Assembly: GCF_003415675.1 (NCBI RefSeq)
Contig: NZ_QFZK01000001.1
Location: 1-64,000 of the forward strand
Source of the DNA: Rhodoferax lacus
GTDB taxonomy: Bacteria; Pseudomonadota; Gammaproteobacteria; Burkholderiales; Burkholderiaceae_C
Direction of reading: 5' to 3'
Length of the DNA: 64,000 bases
Part shown: in pieces, positions 53,901 to 61,508 of the stretch
How the letters are laid out: each line of letters starts with the position of its first letter
Position numbering within the stretch: position 1 is the first letter of the stretch
Position numbers and translations under genes: made by a program
Notes under the pieces: generated by a model
The model's database searches: none
Told to the model about the DNA's origin: nothing
Seen by the model: the letters and a program-made list of their open reading frames with translations, nothing else

Positions 53901-53971
53901 ACTGGCTGGCTGCGGTCTATGCGGCCGCCCTGCGCCGTGCGGAATGCGCCGGCTTGTGTGGGGTTGCTCAT
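50960..53971 (-). CDS. soxA: Sarcosine oxidase alpha subunit
   Basis: A 1003-residue subunit. The N-terminal region (ISFDGQSLTGYAGDTVAATL) is followed by a nucleotide-binding domain (VLVVGSGPAGLTAALGAARA, about 175-195), and the C-terminal 400 residues are a GcvT-like aminomethyltransferase domain (ADVSTLGKIDVQGPDAAEFL and later SFPFMGV) that binds tetrahydrofolate. It carries NAD and the folate site of the complex. Its start overlaps the soxD stop by four bases. Confidence 0.95.
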   Translation of the reverse strand: MSNPTQAGAFRTAQGGRIDRSQPVTISFDGQSLTGYAGDTVAATLLAHGKHLVARSFKYHRPRGIVAAGVEEPNALLTLGSGATTEPNIAATVIETHSSVVARTQNAWPSVAFDLMAVNNKLSSIFVAGFYYKTFMPSLKGWMFFEHFIRKAAGLGKATELPDPDRYDWHHGFPDVLVVGSGPAGLTAALGAARAGLDVTLVEQDFEYGGSLLNHAINSPEAQWLKSTLDELQSHSKVTLMNRATGFGLFDGNTVGVMERSAPGVADAARGVPRQRLHILRCKSVVMACGALERPLLFAGNDRPGVMLSSAVGTYANRYAVMAGKQAVFNTNNDAAYADAMALAKAGAQVTLADLRKQVNTGLVESARAAGIDVRTATAVVQATGAARVNQCALASYDIATGALGQTQASQTVDLLAMSGGWTPSVHLTSHRGIRPVYKPELCSFVPGGFDVAHFGAGSMLGTQTMTAAIQSGWEAARQAAQVCGKAISGDAPRAPDSSDAYMAFTSIPPIATAKPVDKSFIDFQNDVATDDVALAHLEGYQSVEHLKRYTTQGMGTDQGKTSNLNALALMASKRGMAIADVGTTTFRPPYTPATIGTIAGRSVRSHLAPVRRTAMHDWHLDNGGQMMEAGYWMRPLWYQTHGANLSEAYKAEMDIVREGVGMADVSTLGKIDVQGPDAAEFLNRVYVNGFAKLGIGKARYGFMLREDGIVMDDGTTSRISETEFFMTTTTAQAARVMSHLEFLLQVVWPELRVTVASISDQWAAMSVAGRPVREVMRAAFPSINFDNESFPFMGVVDAMLEGAMAGVKVRIIRLTFSGEMAYEVYTPTHHGRAVWDHLMEMGKPWKLGSYGLEALGSLRIEKGHVVGSEMDGRTTLDDVGAGKMASQLKPFWGDALRHSEVLQRPNRPTLVGLEALDANEPPNNGAILFFADDEIKGHGRGHITSTTYSKSMGKAIALGLLQGGTTRVGQTVVAASPVHGRQYKLKVVEPCFLDPEGNRYRG

Positions 53972-54291
53972 GCGGTGGCTTTCTTGCCTGCGGCCGGGCC
54001 GGTGGTGGGGGCGGGGCTAGTGGCGCCCAGGGGGCGGTTGCGTGCGGGCATGACTTCGAGGATGTCGTGGGTGATGGTGTTGCGTTTGACTACCAGCCAG
54101 CGGCGGCAGGCGAGGGTGTGTTGCCAGAATTCATAGTGCTCGCCCTTGGGGTTGTTGCGGGTGTAGACGGCTTCTACCCAGCCTGCGTGGTTTTCTTTTT
54201 CCAGTCCGGGGTAGGTTTTGGTGGCGTCGCCGAAGTAGCTGAATTCTTCGTGGTCGCGCTCGCCGCAGTTTGGGCAGGTGATTCTTAGCAT
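53968..54291 (-). CDS. soxD: Sarcosine oxidase delta subunit
   Basis: A 107-residue zinc protein starting MLRITCPNCGERDHEEFSYF, with the third Cys in HTLACRRWLVVKRNT, as in characterised SoxD. The C-terminal tail is Ala/Pro-rich. The gene is separated from soxB by 583 bases occupied by the second 530-bp repeat, while it overlaps soxA by four bases. Confidence 0.95.
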   Translation of the reverse strand: MLRITCPNCGERDHEEFSYFGDATKTYPGLEKENHAGWVEAVYTRNNPKGEHYEFWQHTLACRRWLVVKRNTITHDILEVMPARNRPLGATSPAPTTGPAAGKKATA

Positions 54292-54319
54292 ATTGCTTTG
54301 TTTGTGATGTTGGTGGTTG

Positions 54320-54846
54320 CGTGGCAAGCCGGGTCTCGGCCCGGCGGCCGACTCACTTTCTCTTGCTTCGCCAAGAGAAAGTGAGCAATGAGAAGGCGAG
54401 CCAAAGTCCGTGCCGCTGCGCGGTACCCTGCGCTGCTCGCGTTGGGCGGGGTCTGGCTAAACTCGCTTCGCTCAAACAACGCCAGCCCTGATCCGCCCAA
54501 CGCTGCGCTGCTCGGCACGGCCTCAATGGCGTGGGGGAGCGGACTACCGCTCGCTCCAGCATTCGCTCCGGCGCGCGTGTCTTCGGTATTGGTATTGGGC
54601 TTGGTATTGCTTCCCCACGCCCGTGTGGCTGCGCCGAGCAGCGCAGCGGAGCGCGGAAAAAGCGGGACGCTTGTTTGAGCCCGTAGGGCGAGTTTGCGGA
54701 CCGCCCGCGCGGAGTGAGCAGCGCAGGTTGCCCCGTAGCGCAGCGAAGGGGTCGCAGACACCAGGGTCGCCTTTTCTTTGGTTCGTTTCTTTTGGCGAAG
54801 CAAAAGAAATGAACTCGGCCGCCGGGCCGAGACCCGGCTTGCCACG
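54320..54846. repeat. Long near-palindromic repeat, copy 2, inside sox operon
   Basis: About 527 bases bounded by perfect 32-base inverted ends (54320-54351 and 54815-54846, starting CGTGGCAAGCCGGGTCTCGG). Just inside the left end a 14-base perfect stem (54352-54365 with 54372-54385) forms a hairpin; a similar weaker hairpin lies inside the right end. It is highly similar to copy 1 at 46631-47166 and has the same orientation. It occupies nearly all of the soxB-soxD spacer and has no credible gene. Confidence 0.88.
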
Positions 54847-54874
54847 AAAGAAAAACCATCAAACAAAGAGGACA

Positions 54875-56152
54875 TCACTGCAAGTGGTTATAAGGCCCAT
54901 ACCCCGCCTCATCGATATACCGCCCCTTCTCAAACCGATCCATCGTGAATCCGGCGTTATAGGCATGCGGCGAGTCGTTGGCAATCGTGTGCGCAAAACA
55001 CCAGCCAGAAGCGGGAGTGGCTTTAAACCCGCCATAACACCACCCCCCATTCAAATACAAACCAGGCACAGGCGTCGTCGTAATAATGGGCGACCCATCC
55101 GGCGTCATATCCATAATCCCGCCCCAGCTACGCAACAAGCGCAGCCGCGCCGCAAACGGCACCATACTCACCAGGCCCTGCATGGTCTCACCCCAGTTGG
55201 CCAGGTTGCCGCGCTGCGCATACGAGTTGTAGCGGTCAATATGTCCGCCAAAGACGAGGCCGCCCTTGTCGGATTGCGAGACGTAAAAGTAGGTGGCACT
55301 CCACACCACCACGTGGTTCACCACCGGCTTGATGGACTCGCTCACAAAGGCCTGCAGCACATGGCTTTCAATCGGTAGTTTCAATCCGGCTTTTTGCGCC
55401 AGCACCGAGGTATGGCCCGCCACCGCAATGCCGACCTTGCCTGCGCTGATGTTGCCGCGGTTGGTCTTCACCCCCACAATCCTCTCGCCGGACCAGATGT
55501 AGTCCTGCACTTCGCAGTTCTGGATGATGTCCACACCCATCTGGTCGGCCGCGCGGGCATAGCCCCAGGCCACGGCGTCGTGGCGGGCGGTGCCGGCGTC
55601 GGGCTGCAGCATGCCGCCGTAAATCGGGAAGCGCGCTTGTGGCGAGTAGTCCAGGTAGGGCGCCTCCTTCATCATCTCCTCGCGCGTGAGAATTTCGGCG
55701 TTGATCCCGTTCAGGCGCATGGTGTTGGCGCGGCGCACCACGCCGTCCAGAGCCGCCTGCGAGCAGGCAGTGAACAGGTAGCCGCGCGGCGAGAACATGA
55801 CGTTGTAGTTCAGGTCTTCGGACATGCCGCGCCACAGCTCCATGCTGTGCTCATAAAACGGCGTGTTCTCCTGCATCATGTAGTTGGAGCGCACGATGGT
55901 CGTGTTGCGCCCCACGTTGCCGCCGCCCACATAGCCTTTTTCCAGGATGGCAATGTTCTTGATGCCGTGGTTCTTGGCCAGGTAGTAGGCGGTGGCCAGG
56001 CCGTGGCCGCCGCCGCCTACGATGATGACGTCGTAGCTCTTCTTGGGCTCGGGGTCGCGCCAGGCGCGCTCCCAGCTCTTGTGCCCACCCATCGCATGCT
56101 TGAGCAGCGACCAGATGGAATACTTTTCTCCCGTGCGTTCGATCACTGCCAT
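54875..56152 (-). CDS. soxB: Sarcosine oxidase beta subunit
   Basis: A 425-residue flavoprotein that binds FAD (motif VIIVGGGGHGLATAYYLAK) and the covalent FMN, and holds the sarcosine-oxidising site. Family segments include NVGRNTTIVRSNYMM and the C-terminal LYLNGGWCYGGFKATPASGW. Its gene follows the dimethylglycine dehydrogenase-like gene by three bases. The natural next gene, soxD, is displaced by the inserted repeat. Confidence 0.95.
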   Translation of the reverse strand: MAVIERTGEKYSIWSLLKHAMGGHKSWERAWRDPEPKKSYDVIIVGGGGHGLATAYYLAKNHGIKNIAILEKGYVGGGNVGRNTTIVRSNYMMQENTPFYEHSMELWRGMSEDLNYNVMFSPRGYLFTACSQAALDGVVRRANTMRLNGINAEILTREEMMKEAPYLDYSPQARFPIYGGMLQPDAGTARHDAVAWGYARAADQMGVDIIQNCEVQDYIWSGERIVGVKTNRGNISAGKVGIAVAGHTSVLAQKAGLKLPIESHVLQAFVSESIKPVVNHVVVWSATYFYVSQSDKGGLVFGGHIDRYNSYAQRGNLANWGETMQGLVSMVPFAARLRLLRSWGGIMDMTPDGSPIITTTPVPGLYLNGGWCYGGFKATPASGWCFAHTIANDSPHAYNAGFTMDRFEKGRYIDEAGYGPYNHLQ

Positions 56153-56155
56153 CGC

Positions 56156-58585
56156 TTACATCCGCATGCGTTTGGCTTCGGGGTCAAACGGCGGGTCCAT
56201 CTGCAGGCGTGCCTTGCGGCGCTCGCCCAGGATTTCAATTTCCAGGTCGATGCCGTCCTTCACCAGTTCGGTAGGGATGTAGCCCTGGGCCAGCGACTGG
56301 TCCACAAAATGGCCATAGCCGCCGGAGGTCACCCAGCCCACCACCTTGCCATCGGCCCAGATCGGCTCGTCGCCCATCACATCGCAGTCCAGCGCGTCCA
56401 CCACCATGAAGATGCGGGTCTTCTTGGGGCCTTCCGTTTTTTCCTTCAGGGCTGCGGCCTTGCCGATGAAGTCAGGCTTGTCGAGTTTCACAAAGCGCTC
56501 CAGGCCGGCCTCGAAAGGTCCGTAGATGGGGCGGAACTCGCGGTACCAGGTGCCGAAGTTTTTCTCCAGGCGCATGCACAGCAGTGCGCGCATGCCAAAG
56601 GGCTTGATGCCAAGGTCGGCACCGGCTTCCAGGATGCTTTCGTACAGGCGGCGCTGGTATTCAGGGGCCACCCAGATCTCGTAGCCCAGGTCGCCGGTGT
56701 AGGTGACGCGGTTGACCTTGGCTTGCACCGTGGCCACTTCCATCTCGCGGTAGTCCATGAACTTGAAGGACTCGCCCGAGACATCGTCATCGGTCAGGCG
56801 CTGCAGCAGTTCGCGCGACTTGGGGCCGGCAATCGACAGGCCAATGAGCTTCATGCCGTAGGGCGTGATGCGCACGGAGCCGTCCTTGGGCAGGTGCTGC
56901 TCGAACCAGCGCATGTGGTAGACCTGCGCCTGCGACGAGCCCCACATCATGTAGCGGTTGTCTTCGGCTTTGGCGATGGTGAAGTCGCCAATGATCTTGC
57001 CGTTCTGGTTGAGCATGGGCGTGAGCATCAGGCGGCCGGTCTTGGGCATGGTGTTGGTCATCACCTGCAGCAGCCAGGCTTCCGCCCCGGGTCCTACGAT
57101 TTCGTATTTGGCGAAGTTGGCGATCTCGGTCACACCCACGCCATTGCGTACGTTCTTAACCTCGGCCTTGATGGGCTCGAAGTCATTGGAGCGGTGGAAG
57201 GACACGATGTCTTTTGCCTCTGAGCCCTTGGGAGCAAACCACAGGGGCGTCTCCATACCCCAGGAGTCGCCCATGACCGCGCCCTGTTCGATGAACTTGT
57301 CGTACAGCGGCGTGGTCTGCAGCGGGCGTGCTGCGGGCAGCTCTTCGTTGGGGAAGCGGATACGGAAGCGGCGCGAATAGTTCTCGCGTACCTTGGCATT
57401 GGTGTAGGTGCGGGTGGCCCAGTCGCCATAGCGCGCCACGTCCATGCCCCAGATGTCAAAGCCGGGGTCGCCGTCCACCATCCAGTTGGAGAGTGCCAGG
57501 CCCACGCCGCCGCCCTGGCTAAATCCAGCCATCACGCCGCAGGCGCTCCAGAAGTTGGTGCGGCCCTGCACCGGCCCCACCAGCGGGTTGCCGTCGGGTG
57601 CGAAGGTGAAGGGGCCGTTGATGACGCGCTTGATGCCTGCGTTCTCCAGCGTGGGGAAGTGTTTGAAGGCAATTTCCAGTGAGGGCGCGATGCGGTCCAG
57701 GTCGGGCTGCAGCAACTCCTGGCCAAAGCTCCAAGGTGTGTTCTTGGGGCTCCAGGGTTTGCCAGCCTGTTCGTACACGCCCAGCACCATGCCCTTGCCT
57801 TCTTGGCGCAGATAGCTCTCGGCACCGAAGTCGATGACGTGGCCGATTTCCTTGCCGGTGCTCTTGTTGAACTCCACCACTTCGGGGATGTCGTCGGTCA
57901 CCAGGTACATGTGTTCCATGGCCAGCACCGGCAGCTCGATGCCCACCATGCGGCCCACCTCGCGCGCCCACAGGCCGCCGGCGTTGACCACGTGCTCGCA
58001 CTCGATCACGCCCTTGTTGGTGATGACGCGCCAGTGGCCGTCGGGCTTTTGCTCCAGGCTCTCGACCTTGGTTTGCACTTCAATCGTTGCTCCCCCCAGT
58101 CGCGCGGCCTTGGCGTAGGCATAGGTGGTGCCGCTGGGGTCCAGGTGGCCTTCGTTGGGGTCGAGCAGTGCGCCCAGGAAATATTTTTCTTCGATGAAGG
58201 GGAAGTAATTCTTGGCTTCCTTGACCGAGATGATTTCGGTCTCCATGCCGAGATAGCGGCCACGGGCTACCGTCATCTTCAGGAATTCCATGCGCTCGGG
58301 CGTGTCGGCCAGCATGATGCCGGGTGACTTATGCAGGCCGCAGCTCTGGCCGGAGATGCGCTCCAACTCTTCGTACAAGGCCACGGTGTAGCTTTGCAGC
58401 ATGGCCACATTGGGGTCACCGTTGAGGGTGTGAAAGCCTCCTGCCGCATGCCAGGTGGAGCCGGAGGTGAGCTGGTCACGCTCCAGCAACATCACATCAC
58501 TCCAACCCTTTTTTGTCAGGTGGTACAGGACCGAGCATCCCACCACGCCGCCACCAATCACTACTACTTGTGCTGTCGTCTTCAC
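56156..58585 (-). CDS. Dimethylglycine dehydrogenase-like FAD/GcvT protein
   Basis: An 809-residue fusion: an N-terminal DAO-type FAD domain (VVVIGGGVVGCSVLYHLTKK, then GSTWHAAGGFHTL), an FAO_M linker region, and a C-terminal GcvT/aminomethyltransferase domain (NGVGVTEIANFAKYEIVGPG and LGYEIWVAPEYQRRLYESI). Dimethylglycine and sarcosine dehydrogenases have this layout: they oxidise an N-methyl group and pass the carbon to tetrahydrofolate. Next to mttB and soxBDAG, dimethylglycine to sarcosine is the most likely reaction. It is 21 bases after mttB and three before soxB. Confidence 0.9.
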   Translation of the reverse strand: MKTTAQVVVIGGGVVGCSVLYHLTKKGWSDVMLLERDQLTSGSTWHAAGGFHTLNGDPNVAMLQSYTVALYEELERISGQSCGLHKSPGIMLADTPERMEFLKMTVARGRYLGMETEIISVKEAKNYFPFIEEKYFLGALLDPNEGHLDPSGTTYAYAKAARLGGATIEVQTKVESLEQKPDGHWRVITNKGVIECEHVVNAGGLWAREVGRMVGIELPVLAMEHMYLVTDDIPEVVEFNKSTGKEIGHVIDFGAESYLRQEGKGMVLGVYEQAGKPWSPKNTPWSFGQELLQPDLDRIAPSLEIAFKHFPTLENAGIKRVINGPFTFAPDGNPLVGPVQGRTNFWSACGVMAGFSQGGGVGLALSNWMVDGDPGFDIWGMDVARYGDWATRTYTNAKVRENYSRRFRIRFPNEELPAARPLQTTPLYDKFIEQGAVMGDSWGMETPLWFAPKGSEAKDIVSFHRSNDFEPIKAEVKNVRNGVGVTEIANFAKYEIVGPGAEAWLLQVMTNTMPKTGRLMLTPMLNQNGKIIGDFTIAKAEDNRYMMWGSSQAQVYHMRWFEQHLPKDGSVRITPYGMKLIGLSIAGPKSRELLQRLTDDDVSGESFKFMDYREMEVATVQAKVNRVTYTGDLGYEIWVAPEYQRRLYESILEAGADLGIKPFGMRALLCMRLEKNFGTWYREFRPIYGPFEAGLERFVKLDKPDFIGKAAALKEKTEGPKKTRIFMVVDALDCDVMGDEPIWADGKVVGWVTSGGYGHFVDQSLAQGYIPTELVKDGIDLEIEILGERRKARLQMDPPFDPEAKRMRM

Positions 58586-58606
58586 GTTCTTGTCCTTGTC
58601 TGAAAT

Positions 58607-60166
58607 TTAAAAATCGGTGGGCGCGCCGCCCTCGGCTTTGCGCCTGGCCACAAAGGCATCGAGCTCTTCTTCGATCGCCGGGTCCATGGCCGGGCGCTCG
58701 TAAGCGGCCAGCTCTTTTTGCCAGACCGCATTGGCCTTCTGGTAGGCGGTGGGGCTGCCGCCCTCGCTCCAGGTCTCGAAGTTGCGCCAGTCGGAAATGA
58801 TGGGCGAGTAGAACGCGGTCTCGAAGCGCTCCAGCGTGTGCGCCGTGCCAAAGTAATGGCCGCCGGGCTCCACATCGCGGATGGCATCCAGACCCAGGGC
58901 GGCCGGGCTGGTGTCCAGGGGGGTGAGGAACTCGGCCACCATTTGCAGCAGGTCGCAGTCCAGCACAAATTTTTCAAAGGAAGCCGTCAGGCCACCTTCG
59001 AGCCAACCGGCGCTGTGCATGATGAAGTTGCCGCCGCCCTGCGTCAAAGCCCAGAGCGAGAACACCGACTCATAGGCCGCCTGTGCGTCCACTGTGTTGG
59101 CGGCGTTCACATTGCTGGTGCGGTAGGGCACGCCGTACTTGCGGCAGAGCTGGCCACCGGCCAGCACGGCCTTCATGTACTCGGGCGTGCCGAAAGCGGG
59201 GGCGCCGGTCTTCATGTCCACATTGCTGGTGAAGCCGCCGTACACCACCGGCGCGCCAGGGCGCACCAGCTGGGTGAAGGCAATGCCGGCCAGGGCTTCG
59301 GCGTTCTGCTGCACCAGGGCACCGGCAATGGTCACGGGCGCCATGGCACCGGCCAGGGTGAAGGGCGTGAGCATCACGATCTGGTTGCGTGAGGACATCT
59401 CCATGATGCCCTGCAGCATGGGCGTGTCCAGGCGCCGCGGCGAGTTGCTGTTGATGATGGTGAACAGCGAGGGCTCAGCCTCGAACTGCTCGTGGCTGAT
59501 GCCACGCGCAATGCGGGCAATCTCCATGCCGTCGCGGTTGCGCTCCTTGCCCAGGGAGTAGGCGTGAAAAGGCTTGTCGGTCAGCTTGGCAATGTCGGAG
59601 AGGCAGTCCAGGTGGCGGATGCTGGCGTGCAGGTCCACCGGCTCCACCGGATAGCCACCGGTGCAGCTGATGATGTCATAGCGCTGGGCCAGCTTGACCA
59701 GGTTGCGGAAGTCCTGCTGGTTGCCTGCGCGCCGACCGCCTTGCATGTCCGAGCAATTGGGCGGGCTGGCCACCTGGGCGAATGCCAGGTTCTTGCCACC
59801 GATGCGGATGTTGCGCTCGGGGTTGCGCGCATGCAGGGTGAATTCGGAGGGGCAGGTCTTGATCGTCTCCATGATCATGTTGCGGTCAAAACGCACGCGC
59901 TCCACGCCGTCTTTCACATCGGCACCGGCTTTTTTCAGGATGGCGCGGGCGCCCTCGTGCATGAAGTCAATGCCCATTTCTTCGAGCACGGTAAGCGAGG
60001 CGTTGTGGATGGATTCCAGCTCGTCTTCGGAGACCACCGGCGAGGGTGGGAAGCGGTGCTTCAGCGAGCGGTATTGGGTGGTGGAGAGGGCTGCGCGAAC
60101 GGTGCCACTGCCGCGGCCACCCCGTCTGCGGGGACCGGCGGTGCGGCCTGTAACTTCATCTGACAT
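58607..60166 (-). CDS. Trimethylamine methyltransferase (MttB) family protein, no pyrrolysine
   Basis: A 519-residue TIM-barrel protein of the MttB superfamily (COG5598). Characteristic segments are EEMGIDFMHEGARAILKKAG, TGGYPVEPVDLHASIRHLDC and MKAVLAGGQLCRKYGVPYRT. There is no in-frame TAG, so it belongs to the non-pyrrolysine group, whose known members (for example MtgB) demethylate quaternary amines such as glycine betaine and pass the methyl group to a corrinoid protein. No corrinoid protein or activator gene is nearby. It heads a tight operon with the dimethylglycine dehydrogenase-like and sarcosine oxidase genes. Confidence 0.9.
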   Translation of the reverse strand: MSDEVTGRTAGPRRRGGRGSGTVRAALSTTQYRSLKHRFPPSPVVSEDELESIHNASLTVLEEMGIDFMHEGARAILKKAGADVKDGVERVRFDRNMIMETIKTCPSEFTLHARNPERNIRIGGKNLAFAQVASPPNCSDMQGGRRAGNQQDFRNLVKLAQRYDIISCTGGYPVEPVDLHASIRHLDCLSDIAKLTDKPFHAYSLGKERNRDGMEIARIARGISHEQFEAEPSLFTIINSNSPRRLDTPMLQGIMEMSSRNQIVMLTPFTLAGAMAPVTIAGALVQQNAEALAGIAFTQLVRPGAPVVYGGFTSNVDMKTGAPAFGTPEYMKAVLAGGQLCRKYGVPYRTSNVNAANTVDAQAAYESVFSLWALTQGGGNFIMHSAGWLEGGLTASFEKFVLDCDLLQMVAEFLTPLDTSPAALGLDAIRDVEPGGHYFGTAHTLERFETAFYSPIISDWRNFETWSEGGSPTAYQKANAVWQKELAAYERPAMDPAIEEELDAFVARRKAEGGAPTDF

Positions 60167-60316
60167 TATTGGAGGTCTCCAGTGGCTTTTGAAACATCAA
60201 AAAACATTATCTGGCCAAAGGATTGTGAGGCTCGGATGATGTTTTTACGGCCAACGAGTGAGTTTTAGTCATGCGGTTTTAGCCATGTGTCCTGCATGCT
60301 ATCTGGCGCAGGCACA

Positions 60317-60802
60317 TCAGGCGTAAGGCGTGCCGTCCTTGTGCACAAATTGCCAGCTGCCATTGGCCTGCAGCAAGGCCTTCAAATCATCGTCCGGGTA
60401 CTGGCCTTCGTCACCCGGCGTGCGGTCTCCCACCTCCAGATACAGCACGCTGTCCGAGGTTTCATTCACAAGCTGGTGGCCGTTGCCGCTATCTGCCTTG
60501 AAGCCCGCGCACATTCCCGGTGCCAGTGGTGTGGCACCGGCATCCGTCATCAGGGTCGGGTGGCCTTGCAGGATGTAGACAAACTCGTCCTGCTTGCTGT
60601 GGCAATGGCGCAGCGCCGAGATGGCACCCGGTGCCAGGCGCGTGAGGTTCACGCCGAAGTTGGACAGGCCAAACACATCGCCCAGCGCGCGCTTCTCACG
60701 GCCGGCCATGCGCGCAGCAAAGGGCTCGGGGTAGTTCGAGGGCTTGGTGCGCAGCGGAGCATCCAGGGCGTGGAGGGCGATGGGGTGAGTGGTCGGTGCC
60801 AT
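60317..60802 (-). CDS. Cupin-domain protein
   Basis: A 161-residue protein with a conserved single-cupin core: LRHCHSKQDEFVYILQGHP gives the HxH and Glu metal ligands, and GNGHQLVNETSD the last His. Function unknown; possibly a small-molecule isomerase, or a metal- or sugar-binding protein. It is 150 bases upstream of mttB on the same strand, so it may or may not be transcribed together with it. The start at 60802 (MAPTTHPIAL) fits the family. Confidence 0.82.
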   Translation of the reverse strand: MAPTTHPIALHALDAPLRTKPSNYPEPFAARMAGREKRALGDVFGLSNFGVNLTRLAPGAISALRHCHSKQDEFVYILQGHPTLMTDAGATPLAPGMCAGFKADSGNGHQLVNETSDSVLYLEVGDRTPGDEGQYPDDDLKALLQANGSWQFVHKDGTPYA

Positions 60803-60898
60803 GGGTTTACATACCTTCACAACGTTGCAGTAGTCGCCATTGTCAGGGGCGGCGTTGTATTTGCAAGCCGCCTTGGCTTTGACTCTATCAAGGATCCC

Positions 60899-61492
60899 AT
60901 GAAATACAGCATTGTTGTCGCCTCCCTGCTGCTGGCCTTTGGCGCTGCCAGCGCCTTCGCTCAAACCACCACCGCCAATACCGTCCAGCGCGATGTCAAC
61001 CAGCAGACGCGCATTGAGACAGGCCTGAAGGATGGCAGCCTCAACACCCGGGAGGCTGGCCGCCTGGAGAAGGAACAAAGCCAGATCGAGCGGCTGCAGG
61101 CCAAGGACTTGAAGGACGGCCGGCTGACACCGCGCGAGCGGGCCCGGTTGCAGCGGGCGCAGAACAGGGCCAGCACGGACATTCAGCAAGCCGAGACCAA
61201 CAAGGCAAAGGGCAACCCGGAGTCCGCGTCATCCCAGCGTTTGCAGGCCGATGTGCAACGCAATGTGAACCAGGAAAAACGTGTGGAGCAGGGCGTGCAG
61301 ACGGGTACCCTGACCAACCGCGAAGTCGGCACGCTGGAGCGTGGCCAGGCCCACGTGGACCGCAAGGAGTCCCGGGCGGCGCGCGATGGCCATGTGGGCA
61401 AACTGGAGCAGGCCGGCATCCAGCACAAGGAAGGCCAGCAAAGCGATGTGATATTCGACAGGAAGCACAACGCCAAAAACCGCAAGGGTTAG
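60899..61492 (+). CDS. Exported protein with internal duplication
   Basis: A 197-residue protein with a Sec signal peptide (MKYSIVVASLLLAFGAASAFA, cleaved before QTTT) and a highly charged mature part. The mature part contains two related units of about 65 residues, beginning VQRDVNQQTRIETGLKDGSL and VQRNVNQEKRVEQGVQTGTL, each followed by a (T/N)REAGRLE-like segment and an Arg-rich helix. I do not recognise a functional family. It is probably periplasmic and helical. It stands alone, divergent from the cupin gene. Confidence 0.75.
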   Translation: MKYSIVVASLLLAFGAASAFAQTTTANTVQRDVNQQTRIETGLKDGSLNTREAGRLEKEQSQIERLQAKDLKDGRLTPRERARLQRAQNRASTDIQQAETNKAKGNPESASSQRLQADVQRNVNQEKRVEQGVQTGTLTNREVGTLERGQAHVDRKESRAARDGHVGKLEQAGIQHKEGQQSDVIFDRKHNAKNRKG

Positions 61493-61508
61493 CAGGGCGT
61501 CTCAGGGC

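Noticed and set aside
46631-54846. Composite transposon flanked by two insertion sequences
   Set aside because: The flanking units are about 530 bases with no transposase remnant; no target-site duplication is apparent, and the enclosed genes have the same character as their surroundings.
58607-60166. Pyrrolysine-containing MttB
   Set aside because: The reading frame has no internal TAG codon and no pyl genes are in the window, so it is the non-pyrrolysine type.
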